From contig DPCJ01000048.1 of the NCBI GenBank assembly GCA_003516705.1, positions 177 through 16,211 on the forward strand: 16,035 nt of DNA, in the 5' to 3' direction. Source of the DNA: Prolixibacteraceae bacterium (GTDB lineage: Bacteria; Bacteroidota; Bacteroidia; Bacteroidales; Prolixibacteraceae). Under the pieces are notes generated by a model that did not search any database, was not told the origin of the DNA, and was given only the letters and a program-made list of their open reading frames with translations. Of this stretch, positions 5,571-13,482 are shown piece after piece. The position numbers and the translations under genes were made by a program. The stretch's first letter is position 1; the number at the start of each line of letters is the position of its first letter.

Positions 5571-7910
5571 TCACATGCTTTGTTGCAACCCTGCAATGGC
5601 CTGCGTCAAAGCAGCACGGTCCTGTTCAGTAATTCCTCCAGCTTTTAATGCCTGCTGATAAACCTTGATGGCTTCAGCCGGTTTTCCGTCACGGGCATAG
5701 GTATCGGCCAATAAACTCACCGCATTCAGGTATTGCGGAAACTGTTGCAAAACGCCACGCAAAGTTTTGATGGCTTCGTTTTTCTGGTTGTTTTGCAACT
5801 GGTAAAATGCCAGTGTGTATCCATATTTTGGTTCCTGCTGATTTGCCGTGGTTGCAATTTTTGCATATTCCACTGCTTCCTTCATACTGCGTTGCGAAAC
5901 AATTACACTTAAATTGTACGCTGCCACCGCCTGAGCCGGATTGGCCTGCAATGCATTCTTCAAAGCCTGTTCAGCTTCGGCTGTGCGTCCGTTTTCGGCC
6001 AACAGCAAACCATAATTCAGGTTGGCCGCCTCGTTGGCAGGGTCGATTTGTAATACACTTTTCAGATTTTCCTCTGCTTTCGCCGGGTTGCCCACCTGCG
6101 AATAAAGCACACTGCTGTTAATCAGCGGCATCAGCGACTCGGGATACAATCGTGCAGCATTATCATACGCGCCCAGCGCCCTGTCGTTTTCGCCCCTGTT
6201 CTGATAAAAAAGGCCAAGATTATAATGCGAACTCCAGTCGTCGGGACGCGTAATCATCGATTGCAAATATTCGGCAGTGGCATTTTCAACCACTGCTTTC
6301 TCGGCTGCTGAAAAGCTTTCAGCCGGGAATTGCGCCAATGCAAATGCTGCAGAAACACGCACTAATCTATACTCATCGGCAGCCGCTTTAATCAGTGCTG
6401 CACGCACAGCATCGGTGTTATTTCCAGCCAGACCGTTGGCTACTGACGCTCTTACCAAAGGCGATGGGTTTTGAAGCGCTTCAATCACAACCGGCCATTT
6501 TTCGGGCTTCGGACAACGATCGAGCACACGAACAAACGATGCCACCACCACTTCGTTCAGTTCATTTTTTCTGATGATTTGCAACATTTCGTCAAGCCTG
6601 CGCCAGTCTTCCTGTCGTGCACTGTTTAGTATGGTTGCCCAGCGGCTGGTTTCGTTTTGGTAGTTTCCGTTTTTTCGTTTTTTTACCACGTTGTTGGCCC
6701 ACTGCGGGGTTTTGTCGGTATGACACATGTTACAGGCATTGGGCGAACTGAACCGGATGGTGGCTTCGGGCATGGGCGGACGAAAAGAATGGTCGCTGCG
6801 GTTCATGGCGCCAAACATGGTTTTTGGCATGTGGCAATTAATGCAAACCGACCCCTGACTGTCGGGTTTGTGTCCCGAATGTTCAGCCACATTGGCCACC
6901 CGTTCCCCGTGGCACTTTTTACAGGCATCGTTCGGATTGTTTTTAAACCTGTCGCGACCGCTTGAAGTATGACATGTTACACAGTGAAGTTCGCTGTTGG
7001 CGGCACATTCATTCATCATCCAGCCGGTGTAGGTGTAGTTTTCACCAAGGTCGCGGCCATCGGGATAAAAGTCGGTGTTGTCGAGCACGGTTAAATCGTA
7101 ATTATCGAAATACCTGTCGCCGGGCAAGTAACTTGCGGTGATAGGTCTCATTTTGGCGTGGCACGGTACACACGACCAGTTGTGCTGGTCGGCAGAAAAA
7201 GTATTTGTCGAAATCAGCGCGAGGTTTTCCACCTCCTCCCCTTTTTTTGCCGATTTAAAAATGCGCACATGTTCGCTGCTGGGTCCGTGACATGTTTCAC
7301 AATTGATTCCCGCCTCTTTCCAAACCGAATTGTACGAATCGCTGGCCAAATCAAAGTTGCTTTCCAATTGGCTGACATGGCAACTGTAACACGAAGTATT
7401 GAAATTGTACATTCTGTCTTTCCACGGCAGTGCCTGGTCGGCTGGCCCTTCGGGGAAATGACGCAGCGCCGATTGCGGATTGTTATACCAGCTTTTGCTG
7501 TTCAGGTTGTAGGCCAGCGGAATGGTTTGCAGCTTTCCGCGTTCGAGCGGTGTGAGAAAATAAAACACATTTTTTCCGCCCAAAACCCAGTTTACAGGGT
7601 AATTCACAGTCTGGCCGCCGGTGGTTTCAACCATTGTCATTGTTGAGTCGGTAAAAACAATACGATAGTTTTTGCCCTCAATCAGAAAATCTTCGCTTGC
7701 CGGAAGTTTTTCGGTTTGCAGAAACAACTTACTCAGCGGCTGCATGGCCTTTCCGTGGTGCGAGGTTGACCAGAGTTCGTAAAAATTTGAATGACATTCG
7801 ATGCACGAGCCAGAACCGGTAAACTCGTTGGCAACCGGTTCTTTCTTTTTGCACGAAAAAAGTGTGGCAATTAGGAGAAAAACGATTAAAATGACGTGTA
7901 AAATCTTCAT
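5571..7910 (-). CDS. Octaheme c-type cytochrome lipoprotein with HEAT and TPR repeats
   Basis: I start at the ATG at 7910, giving 779 residues with a lipoprotein signal: MKILHVILIVFLLIATLFSC, lipobox cysteine Cys20. An upstream ATG at 8006 adds 32 residues that would spoil this signal. Eight CxxCH heme motifs follow, with cysteines at 36, 174, 204, 247, 310, 330, 356 and 393, in a cytochrome c554/multiheme arrangement. Residues about 435-545 look like HEAT-type helical repeats (NPSPLVRASVANGLAG, DEYRLVRVSAAFALAQF), and about 558-775 hold roughly five to six TPRs. It probably moves electrons in the periplasm or at the outer membrane while the repeats dock partners. No substrate is evident. Similar cytochrome-TPR proteins occur widely in Bacteroidota and Planctomycetota. 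A near-consensus TATTATTG lies just upstream (7937-7930). Confidence 0.88.
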   Translation of the reverse strand: MKILHVILIVFLLIATLFSCKKKEPVANEFTGSGSCIECHSNFYELWSTSHHGKAMQPLSKLFLQTEKLPASEDFLIEGKNYRIVFTDSTMTMVETTGGQTVNYPVNWVLGGKNVFYFLTPLERGKLQTIPLAYNLNSKSWYNNPQSALRHFPEGPADQALPWKDRMYNFNTSCYSCHVSQLESNFDLASDSYNSVWKEAGINCETCHGPSSEHVRIFKSAKKGEEVENLALISTNTFSADQHNWSCVPCHAKMRPITASYLPGDRYFDNYDLTVLDNTDFYPDGRDLGENYTYTGWMMNECAANSELHCVTCHTSSGRDRFKNNPNDACKKCHGERVANVAEHSGHKPDSQGSVCINCHMPKTMFGAMNRSDHSFRPPMPEATIRFSSPNACNMCHTDKTPQWANNVVKKRKNGNYQNETSRWATILNSARQEDWRRLDEMLQIIRKNELNEVVVASFVRVLDRCPKPEKWPVVIEALQNPSPLVRASVANGLAGNNTDAVRAALIKAAADEYRLVRVSAAFALAQFPAESFSAAEKAVVENATAEYLQSMITRPDDWSSHYNLGLFYQNRGENDRALGAYDNAARLYPESLMPLINSSVLYSQVGNPAKAEENLKSVLQIDPANEAANLNYGLLLAENGRTAEAEQALKNALQANPAQAVAAYNLSVIVSQRSMKEAVEYAKIATTANQQEPKYGYTLAFYQLQNNQKNEAIKTLRGVLQQFPQYLNAVSLLADTYARDGKPAEAIKVYQQALKAGGITEQDRAALTQAIAGLQQSM

Positions 7911-8026
7911 AAGTTGTGAATTCTGAAAACAATAATACAACTTTTTGAAGTCTGATTTCCGGCACTGATTATTTAGCAGCTGAAAACTTAAAAAGATTGA
8001 TACCATTTCCTTCCACTCAGTTTTTT

Positions 8027-8063
8027 ACGCAGAGGGCGCGAAGAATCCGCAAAGAATGCAAAG
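8027..8063. repeat. Dispersed GCAAAG/GCAGAG-type intergenic repeat
   Basis: The stretch ACGCAGAGGGCGCGAAGA followed by ATCCGCAAAGAATGCAAAG consists of near-repeated CGCAgAG/CGCAAAG units. It resembles the short dispersed repeats often seen between Bacteroidota genes (recognised from memory, not searched). It lies between the cytochrome start and the htpG terminator. Confidence 0.4.
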
Positions 8064-8103
8064 TATTTTCACATTAGAAATTAGAAGAACAAGCTATTAA
8101 AAC

Positions 8104-8140
8104 TAAAAAAAGCGCCATCCACCAGGGCGGACAGCGCTTC
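8104..8140 (-). terminator. Rho-independent terminator of htpG
   Basis: On the leftward strand, 22 nt past the htpG stop, AAGCGCTGTCC (8139-8129) pairs with GGATGGCGCTT (8120-8110) as an 11-bp stem with two G-U pairs and an 8-nt loop, followed by a T-run (8110-8105). It is a textbook intrinsic terminator separating htpG from the cytochrome gene. Confidence 0.85.
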
Positions 8141-8160
8141 TTTGTACAGTAACTTTTGTT

Positions 8161-10215
8161 TTATTTTATCAGTTCCACACTTCGTTTTACAAATTTGTCG
8201 AGGTCGGCTCCTTTCAGCATTCCGTTGGCAAGCAAAGCCAGGTCGGCCAACTGTTTTGCCAGTTTGTTTTCTTTACCAAATGCAGTCAGGCTCTCGCGTT
8301 TTGCTTCTTCCAGTTTCGACAGTTCAGCGTTCAAATCGCTCAGTTTTTCTTTTTCAGCGGTAGGAATTTCCTCGTCTTTTTTGCCTTTCTGCTCTTTTTC
8401 AAGCACATCGATTTCGGCCTTTTTAGCAGCAATCTCAGCAACCATTTTTTCGAGTTTGGCGCCCAGTTTTTTGTCTTTGCTTTCGAGCACCTTTTTCACC
8501 AGCGGATGGTTTGTATTAACCACCAGGTTCAGGCTTTCAGGCATTTCGCCATAAAAACTCATGCCTCCGCCAGTGGCGCTCATGTCTTTCATGCGGCGCA
8601 TAAATTCGCTGCGGGTAATCACCATCGGGGCGCTGTTTTCGCCCAGCTCTTTAAAATCGACAATAAAATAATTGTCTTTCCCCTCGGGGCAAACCGCCTG
8701 AAAGATGGGTGAAAGCTCTTCTTTCTGTTCCCAGGTGAGTTCGTTTTTGGGTGTGTCATCCTTGTCAATCAGGTGGTCGGCAACTTCCGAATCAACCCGT
8801 ACAAATTTTTTGTCGGTATATTTTTGCTCAAATTTCTGAATCACGTGCGGAGTCAGCACATCGTCCATCAGCAGCACATCGTAGCCTTTGTTTCTGGCGG
8901 CTTCAACAAAAGTGAATTGTTCAGTTGTATTGGTGGCATACACATGCACGAGATTTTTGCTTTTGTCGGTCTGCGAATCTTTAATCAGTTTTTCGTATTC
9001 CTCGAAAGTGAAATATTTGCCATCCACATTTTTAAACAGGAAGAAGTTGATGGCGCGTTCGTAAAACTTCTCTTCGGTAAGCATTCCGTATTCGATAAAA
9101 ATCTTCAGGTCGTCCCATTTCTTTTCGAAATCTTCGCGATTGTCCTTAAAAATCTGAGCGAGCCTATCGGCCACTTTTTTATTGATGTGGCTGCTGATTT
9201 TTTTCACGTTTGAATCGCTCTGCAAATACGAACGCGAAACGTTGAGCGGAATATCAGGCGAATCCAACACTCCGTGCAGTAAAGTGAGGAATTCAGGAAC
9301 GATTCCTTCCACCGAATCGGTCACAAAAACCTGGTTGCTGTACAACTGGATTTTGTTTTTCTGCACCTCGAAATTGTTTTTGATTTTCGGGAAATACAGA
9401 ATCCCGGTGAGATTAAACGGATAATCGACATTCAAATGGATATTAAAAAGCGGCTCGTCGGCCATCGGGTACAACTTGCGGTAAAAGGCTTTGTAATCCT
9501 CATCTTTCAGGTCAACCGGCGCTTTTGTCCAGGCTGGTGCAGTATCGTTAATCTGGTTGTCTTCTTCTGTTTCAACCTGTTTGCCGTCTTTCCACTCTTT
9601 CTTTTTACCAAAAGTTACCGGCACCGGTAAAAAGGCGCAATATTTTTCGAGGATGTGTGTGATTTTACTTTCATCTAAAAAACCATTCTCAGCTTCACTG
9701 ATGTACATGATAATGTCGGTTCCTACTTCGTCGCGTTCAGCATCATCGAGCGTAAACTCCGGACTGCCGGTGCAGCTCCATTTTACAGCTTTTGCACCCT
9801 CGCGGTACGATTTGGTAACGATTTCAACTTTTTCGGAAACCATAAACGAGCTGTAAAAACCTAACCCGAAATGACCGATAATGGCGTTGGCGTCGTCTTT
9901 GTATTTTTCAAGAAAATCGTTAGCACCCGAAAAAGCAATCTGGTTGATGTATTTTTCAATTTCTTCGGCAGTCATCCCGATTCCATTGTCGGAAACAGTG
10001 ATGGTTTTAGCCGCAGTGTCAAGTTTAACGCGGACTTTGGCATTCGAAACATCGCCGGTATATTCACCTTTCGAAGCCAGTGTTTTCAACTTTTGTGTGG
10101 CATCCACGGCATTCGACACAATTTCACGCAAAAAAATGTCGTGGTCGGAATAGAGAAACTTTTTGATGATGGGGAATAGGTTTTCGCTGGTTACTCCAAT
10201 TTTTCCTGTTTGCAT
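8161..10215 (-). CDS. htpG: Molecular chaperone HtpG (bacterial Hsp90)
   Basis: ATP-dependent cytosolic Hsp90 chaperone, 684 residues. The N-terminal GHKL ATPase domain shows REIVSNAVDA (Glu31 catalytic, Asn35 binding Mg-ATP), DNGIGM (76-81) and the lid glycine motif GHFGLGFYSS (114-123). The middle domain holds the catalytic-loop arginine in SPDIPLNVSRSYLQSD. It exceeds the E. coli protein (624) mainly through a highly charged segment near residues 595-650 (KAEIDVLEKEQKGKKDEEIP, then a coiled-coil-like stretch), a feature I associate with Bacteroidota HtpG. The start agrees with the family (MQTGKIGVTSENLFPIIKKF). It is monocistronic: a palindrome-rich divergent region lies upstream and a strong terminator downstream. 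No heat-shock element was recognised. Confidence 0.97.
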   Translation of the reverse strand: MQTGKIGVTSENLFPIIKKFLYSDHDIFLREIVSNAVDATQKLKTLASKGEYTGDVSNAKVRVKLDTAAKTITVSDNGIGMTAEEIEKYINQIAFSGANDFLEKYKDDANAIIGHFGLGFYSSFMVSEKVEIVTKSYREGAKAVKWSCTGSPEFTLDDAERDEVGTDIIMYISEAENGFLDESKITHILEKYCAFLPVPVTFGKKKEWKDGKQVETEEDNQINDTAPAWTKAPVDLKDEDYKAFYRKLYPMADEPLFNIHLNVDYPFNLTGILYFPKIKNNFEVQKNKIQLYSNQVFVTDSVEGIVPEFLTLLHGVLDSPDIPLNVSRSYLQSDSNVKKISSHINKKVADRLAQIFKDNREDFEKKWDDLKIFIEYGMLTEEKFYERAINFFLFKNVDGKYFTFEEYEKLIKDSQTDKSKNLVHVYATNTTEQFTFVEAARNKGYDVLLMDDVLTPHVIQKFEQKYTDKKFVRVDSEVADHLIDKDDTPKNELTWEQKEELSPIFQAVCPEGKDNYFIVDFKELGENSAPMVITRSEFMRRMKDMSATGGGMSFYGEMPESLNLVVNTNHPLVKKVLESKDKKLGAKLEKMVAEIAAKKAEIDVLEKEQKGKKDEEIPTAEKEKLSDLNAELSKLEEAKRESLTAFGKENKLAKQLADLALLANGMLKGADLDKFVKRSVELIK

Positions 10216-10319
10216 AACTTTATAATATTGAATGTTAAATTGATTATTTTTAAAAATTATGGATTTTAAACCTGTTAAATCCGGCCCTGTTTTTCAAAGT
10301 TTATGCCACGTAAAGGATT

Positions 10320-10334
10320 GTGACGAAATGTCAC
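10320..10334. promoter_or_regulatory. Inverted repeat GTGAC-N5-GTCAC, possible Crp/Fnr-type operator
   Basis: The perfect arms GTGAC and GTCAC flank GAAAT, preceded by TT. Half-sites recall the TGTGA/TCACA of Crp-type regulators, but the spacing is odd (central 5 nt between GTGAC arms), so regulator identity is a guess. Confidence 0.35.
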
Positions 10335-10378
10335 CCGGCATAGACAAAGTGCAAGACAAATTTTACATTATCGATACA

Positions 10379-10394
10379 GTTGCACATTTGCAAC
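10379..10394. promoter_or_regulatory. Inverted repeat GTTGCA-N4-TGCAAC
   Basis: Perfect 6-bp arms around CATT. It directly abuts another inverted repeat, CCATC-N5-GATGG (10394-10408), sharing one base. It may be an operator or part of a leader-RNA fold for either divergent gene. Confidence 0.35.
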
Positions 10395-10442
10395 CATCAA
10401 CAAGATGGCAAACAATGACATTTTTCGTGGTTAACTTTCATT

Positions 10443-10459
10443 CAAAGTAACTTACTTTG
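10443..10459 (+). promoter_or_regulatory. 17-bp perfect palindrome over the putative aminotransferase -7 element
   Basis: CAAAGTAA-C-TTACTTTG is a perfect inverted repeat ending 23 bp before the ATG at 10483. Its right arm, TTACTTTG, is one mismatch from the Bacteroidota -7 consensus TAnnTTTG, so a repressor bound here would block the promoter. No good -33 element is seen. Confidence 0.5.
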
Positions 10460-10482
10460 CCACCGGTTATGAATTTGGTTTT

Positions 10483-11958
10483 ATGAGCAATCTCGAAAAA
10501 TATTTTGAACAGTTTCGCCGGAACATTGTGGGTATTGACGAAACTTTTACTTCGCCTTATGGTGAACAGAAAATTGTGTATGCCGACTGGATTGCCAGTG
10601 GCCGTCTTTACGGACCAATCGAAAGAAAAATAACCAAAGAAATCGGGCCTTTTGTAGGCAACACCCACACCGAAACCAGCGAAACCGGTGCCCGAATGAC
10701 ACAGGCTTACCTGAGATCGCACCAGCTCATAAAAAAGCATGTAAATGCCGGCTCCAACGATGTGATAATCACTTCAGGATCAGGAATGACCGACGTTATT
10801 AACAAATTTCAGCGAATTCTTGGCCTGAAATATTGTGGAAAAATAACCCACAAAGGTTGTGTTGCCGAACGCGAGCGCCCTGTGGTTTTTATCACCCACA
10901 TGGAACACCACTCCAACCAGACTTCGTGGTACGAAACCAATGCCGATGTGGTGGTAATTGAACCGGGCGAAGAATTGCTCGTGAACCCCGAAAACCTCCG
11001 GAAAGCACTGCTACAATATGAAAGTCGCCCATTCAAAATCGGCTCTTTTACAGCTTGTTCAAACGTTACCGGAGTGCGGACGCCGTTTTACGAAATGGCC
11101 AAAATTATGCACGAACACGGTGGCGTTTGTTTTATCGACTTTGCCGCCTCGGCTCCATACGAAGAAATAAACATGCACCCTGCCGACCCCATGGAGAAAC
11201 TGGATGCAGTGATGTTTTCGCCACACAAGTTTTTGGGTGGACCCGGCTCATCGGGTGTGTTAATTTTCGACGCTTCGATGTACAAAAACGAAGTACCCGA
11301 CAATCCCGGCGGCGGCACGGTTGACTGGACCAACCGTTGGGGAAAATACAAATATGTTGACGATATCGAAACCCGCGAAGATGGCGGCACACCGGGGTTT
11401 TTGCAATCAATCCGCACAGCGCTTTGTTTCGAACTGAAAAATCGGATGGGCATTGAAAGCATTCGCAAACGCGAGGAAGAATTGCTTGAAATGGCATTCG
11501 CCGGTTTGGATAAAATAAAAGGGCTGCGGATTTTAGCCGATAATGTTCGCGACAGACTGGGCGTAATTTCATTTTATATCGAAAATATTCATTACAACCT
11601 GGTGGTTCAGTTGTTGAATGACAAATACGGAATTCAAACCCGTGGTGGTTGTGCGTGTGCCGGAACTTACGGCCATTTTCTGTTAGAAGTTTCGTATGAA
11701 GAATCACAGGAAATCACCGACAAAATCAACCACGGCGACCTCTCCGACAAACCCGGCTGGATACGCTGGAGCCTCCACCCCACCATGACCAACGCTGAAG
11801 TGGACCTTATGATTGCCGCATTGAATGATATTGTGGAAAATATCGGCGTTTACAAAAACGACTACGAACACATCGTTCGCTCAAATGTATTTCAACACAA
11901 AAAACAGTTAACTGATCACGATTTTTTGAATGACTGGTTTAGTATCGAAGAAAACTAA
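10483..11958 (+). CDS. Class V aminotransferase fold PLP enzyme (cysteine desulfurase-like)
   Basis: A 491-residue fold-type I PLP enzyme. Lys249 in MFSPHKFLGGPG is the Schiff-base lysine, Asp219 in CFIDFAAS should pair with the pyridine nitrogen, and His142-His143 in HMEHHSN sit where the ring-stacking histidine lies in SufS/NifS relatives. The C-terminal RGGCACAGTYGH (residues 387-398) places Cys390 and Cys392 near the cysteine-desulfurase active-loop region, though the loop differs from SufS. It is longer than SufS (about 410), with extra sequence in the middle and at the C-terminus. Activity could be desulfuration, transamination or elimination; the substrate is unknown. It forms a tight operon with the patatin-like gene 1 nt downstream. 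No SHMT or Suf genes are nearby, so an Fe-S assembly role is not supported by context. Confidence 0.85.
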   Translation: MSNLEKYFEQFRRNIVGIDETFTSPYGEQKIVYADWIASGRLYGPIERKITKEIGPFVGNTHTETSETGARMTQAYLRSHQLIKKHVNAGSNDVIITSGSGMTDVINKFQRILGLKYCGKITHKGCVAERERPVVFITHMEHHSNQTSWYETNADVVVIEPGEELLVNPENLRKALLQYESRPFKIGSFTACSNVTGVRTPFYEMAKIMHEHGGVCFIDFAASAPYEEINMHPADPMEKLDAVMFSPHKFLGGPGSSGVLIFDASMYKNEVPDNPGGGTVDWTNRWGKYKYVDDIETREDGGTPGFLQSIRTALCFELKNRMGIESIRKREEELLEMAFAGLDKIKGLRILADNVRDRLGVISFYIENIHYNLVVQLLNDKYGIQTRGGCACAGTYGHFLLEVSYEESQEITDKINHGDLSDKPGWIRWSLHPTMTNAEVDLMIAALNDIVENIGVYKNDYEHIVRSNVFQHKKQLTDHDFLNDWFSIEEN

Positions 11959-11959
11959 A

Positions 11960-12724
11960 ATGAGCGAAAACAAAAAGAAATATAAAACAGGCCTTGTACT
12001 CAGCGGGGGCGGAACACGGGGTTTTGCCCACCTCGGCATCATTGCCGCACTGCACGAAAAAGGCATTTTCCCCGATGTAATTTCGGGAGCAAGCGCAGGG
12101 GCAATTGCCGGTGCTTTTATGGCAGCGGGCAAAAAACCGAACGATGTGCTTGAAATTTTCAAACAGGGTTCGTTTTTTAAATATACCAAACTTCAGATTC
12201 CGCGCGACGGACTGATGAAACTCGACGGATTAAAAGAATTAATCAGCAAAGAAATTCAGGCACGAAACATCGAAGAGCTTGAAATACCGCTGTTTATTGC
12301 GGTTTCGAACCTCAATTCGGGAGAGGTGGAATACAGGAGTTCGGGATTGCTTGGCGAAACAGTGCTGGCTTCCTCATCAATCCCAATTCTTTTTGCACCG
12401 GTTGAAATGAACGGAAATCTTTTTGTTGACGGCGGGCTGCTAGACAATATTCCGATTGAACCACTGAAACTCGACTGCGAACAGATTATTGTTGCAAATA
12501 TCAGCCCGATTAACCCAAAAGGAAACTTTAAAAACCTTGTACAGATTGCAACCCGCACTTTTTATATGAGTGTAAATGCCAATATGAAACAAGTTCGCAA
12601 ATACACAACACATTACATTGAACCTGAAAACATCGACAGTTATGATATTCTGAGTCGCACCCACGCCGACGAATTATTTGAATTGGGGTACAATTCAGCA
12701 ATGAAATTGCTTGAAAGCCAATAA
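11960..12724 (+). CDS. Patatin-like phospholipase / esterase (RssA-like)
   Basis: A 254-residue cytosolic patatin-domain protein. The oxyanion-hole glycine motif GGGTRGFAHLG lies at residues 16-26, the nucleophile Ser45 is in GASAG (43-47), and the catalytic Asp157 is in VDGG (156-159), completing the Ser-Asp dyad. These enzymes hydrolyse acyl esters of phospholipids or lysophospholipids (family knowledge). Length fits short RssA/YchK-type members without transmembrane or beta-barrel domains. I start at the ATG at 11960 (MSENKKKYKTG), 1 nt after the upstream stop; an earlier ATG at 11930 lies inside the aminotransferase frame. The near-zero gap implies coupled translation with the PLP enzyme. 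Confidence 0.92.
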   Translation: MSENKKKYKTGLVLSGGGTRGFAHLGIIAALHEKGIFPDVISGASAGAIAGAFMAAGKKPNDVLEIFKQGSFFKYTKLQIPRDGLMKLDGLKELISKEIQARNIEELEIPLFIAVSNLNSGEVEYRSSGLLGETVLASSSIPILFAPVEMNGNLFVDGGLLDNIPIEPLKLDCEQIIVANISPINPKGNFKNLVQIATRTFYMSVNANMKQVRKYTTHYIEPENIDSYDILSRTHADELFELGYNSAMKLLESQ

Positions 12725-12859
12725 AAGGCAATTCATTTTTCACGTTTGGCTGCTAACCATTTATTAAACAAGAAGATTTAGTCCTGTTCCTGAATATTGA
12801 TTTCTGAAAGTTTTTCAAATTGAATTATTGACATTCATTGCAAAATCACTTTAAATAAG

Positions 12860-12866
12860 TATTTTG
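12860..12866 (+). promoter_or_regulatory. Candidate promoter for the kefF-kefC operon
   Basis: TATTTTG resembles the -7 element (TA, short spacer, TTTG) with an ATTG at about 19 nt upstream as a partial -33. It lies 27 nt before the kefF-like ATG, in an otherwise AT-rich 168-bp gap with no other feature. Confidence 0.35.
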
Positions 12867-12892
12867 AACCAGTTGAACGAACGTACTTCGAA

Positions 12893-13480
12893 ATGAAAAA
12901 AATACTTATCCTGTTTGCACATCCGGCGCTTCATAAATCGAAGATTAACAATATTTTGATAAAATCGGTACTGCATGAACCGGGCATTACTGTAAACAAC
13001 CTTTACGAGAAGTACCCCGATTTTTACATCGATATTATTGCAGAACAACAACTGTTGCTTGAACACGACATTATTGTGTGGCAGCACCCTTTTTACTGGT
13101 ACAGCGGACCAGCTTTGCTGAAAGAGTGGTTCGACCTGGTTCTGCAACACGGATTTGCCTATGGCGAAAAAGGACGCAGGCTTGAAGGGAAAAAAGCAAT
13201 GAGCGTAATTACGACGGGCGGACGCCGCGAAATTTATTCAGCCCGGGGCCGTAACCATTTTACCATGAACGAGTTTCTTGTTCCTTACAGGCAATCGGCA
13301 AATCTTTGCCGGATGGAATATCTGCCTCCGTTTGTTGTACACGGTGCACACACCATTTTACCCGAAGAAATTGTTAATGCAGCATCCGGTTATAAAAGGC
13401 TGATGCAGACGCTTCGTGATGGATTGATTGATGACACGGTCCTTCATTCGGTTGAATATTTAAACGATATCAAACTTTAA
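12893..13480 (+). CDS. kefF: KefF/KefG-like NAD(P)H quinone oxidoreductase, ancillary to Kef antiporter
   Basis: A 195-residue flavodoxin-fold protein of the NQO1/KefF family (FMN-dependent NAD(P)H:quinone reductase). The diagnostic stretches are ILILFAHPALHKSK at the N-terminus (FMN phosphate loop), NLYEKYPDFYIDIIAEQ (36-52), IVWQHPFYWYSGPALLKEW (61-79, near-identical in style to E. coli KefF VWQHP..WYS.PPLLK.W), SVITTGG (104-110) and the late YLPPFVVHG (143-151). In E. coli, KefF or KefG binds the antiporter and is needed for full activity. Here the antiporter gene starts 2 nt downstream, confirming the partnership. Whether it is closer to KefF or KefG cannot be settled by eye, so the symbol is provisional. 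Confidence 0.88.
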   Translation: MKKILILFAHPALHKSKINNILIKSVLHEPGITVNNLYEKYPDFYIDIIAEQQLLLEHDIIVWQHPFYWYSGPALLKEWFDLVLQHGFAYGEKGRRLEGKKAMSVITTGGRREIYSARGRNHFTMNEFLVPYRQSANLCRMEYLPPFVVHGAHTILPEEIVNAASGYKRLMQTLRDGLIDDTVLHSVEYLNDIKL

Positions 13481-13482
13481 AG

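Larger units (their letters stand above)
10216..10482. other. Divergent htpG / aminotransferase regulatory region
   Basis: This 267-bp gap separates leftward htpG from the rightward aminotransferase operon and must hold both promoters. It contains four perfect inverted repeats, listed separately where distinctive: GTGAC-N5-GTCAC (10320-10334), GTTGCA-N4-TGCAAC (10379-10394), CCATC-N5-GATGG (10394-10408) and CAAAGTAA-N-TTACTTTG (10443-10459). On the htpG strand, TAAA[C/A]TTTG-like near-matches to the -7 consensus occur but with the wrong spacing, so I do not call that promoter. Confidence 0.6.

Noticed and set aside
7158..7646. Rightward 162-codon ORF opposite the cytochrome gene
   Set aside because: It is antisense to a strongly supported octaheme cytochrome reading frame, and its product has no recognisable domain.
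8156..8554. Rightward Ser/Phe-rich ORF at the 3' end of htpG
   Set aside because: It is the mirror of the charged Lys/Glu-rich HtpG C-terminus, whose complement encodes Ser and Phe.
11132..11707. Leftward 191-codon ORF opposite the aminotransferase
   Set aside because: It is a shadow of the PLP-enzyme frame; the Cys/Arg-rich product looks like reverse-frame noise.
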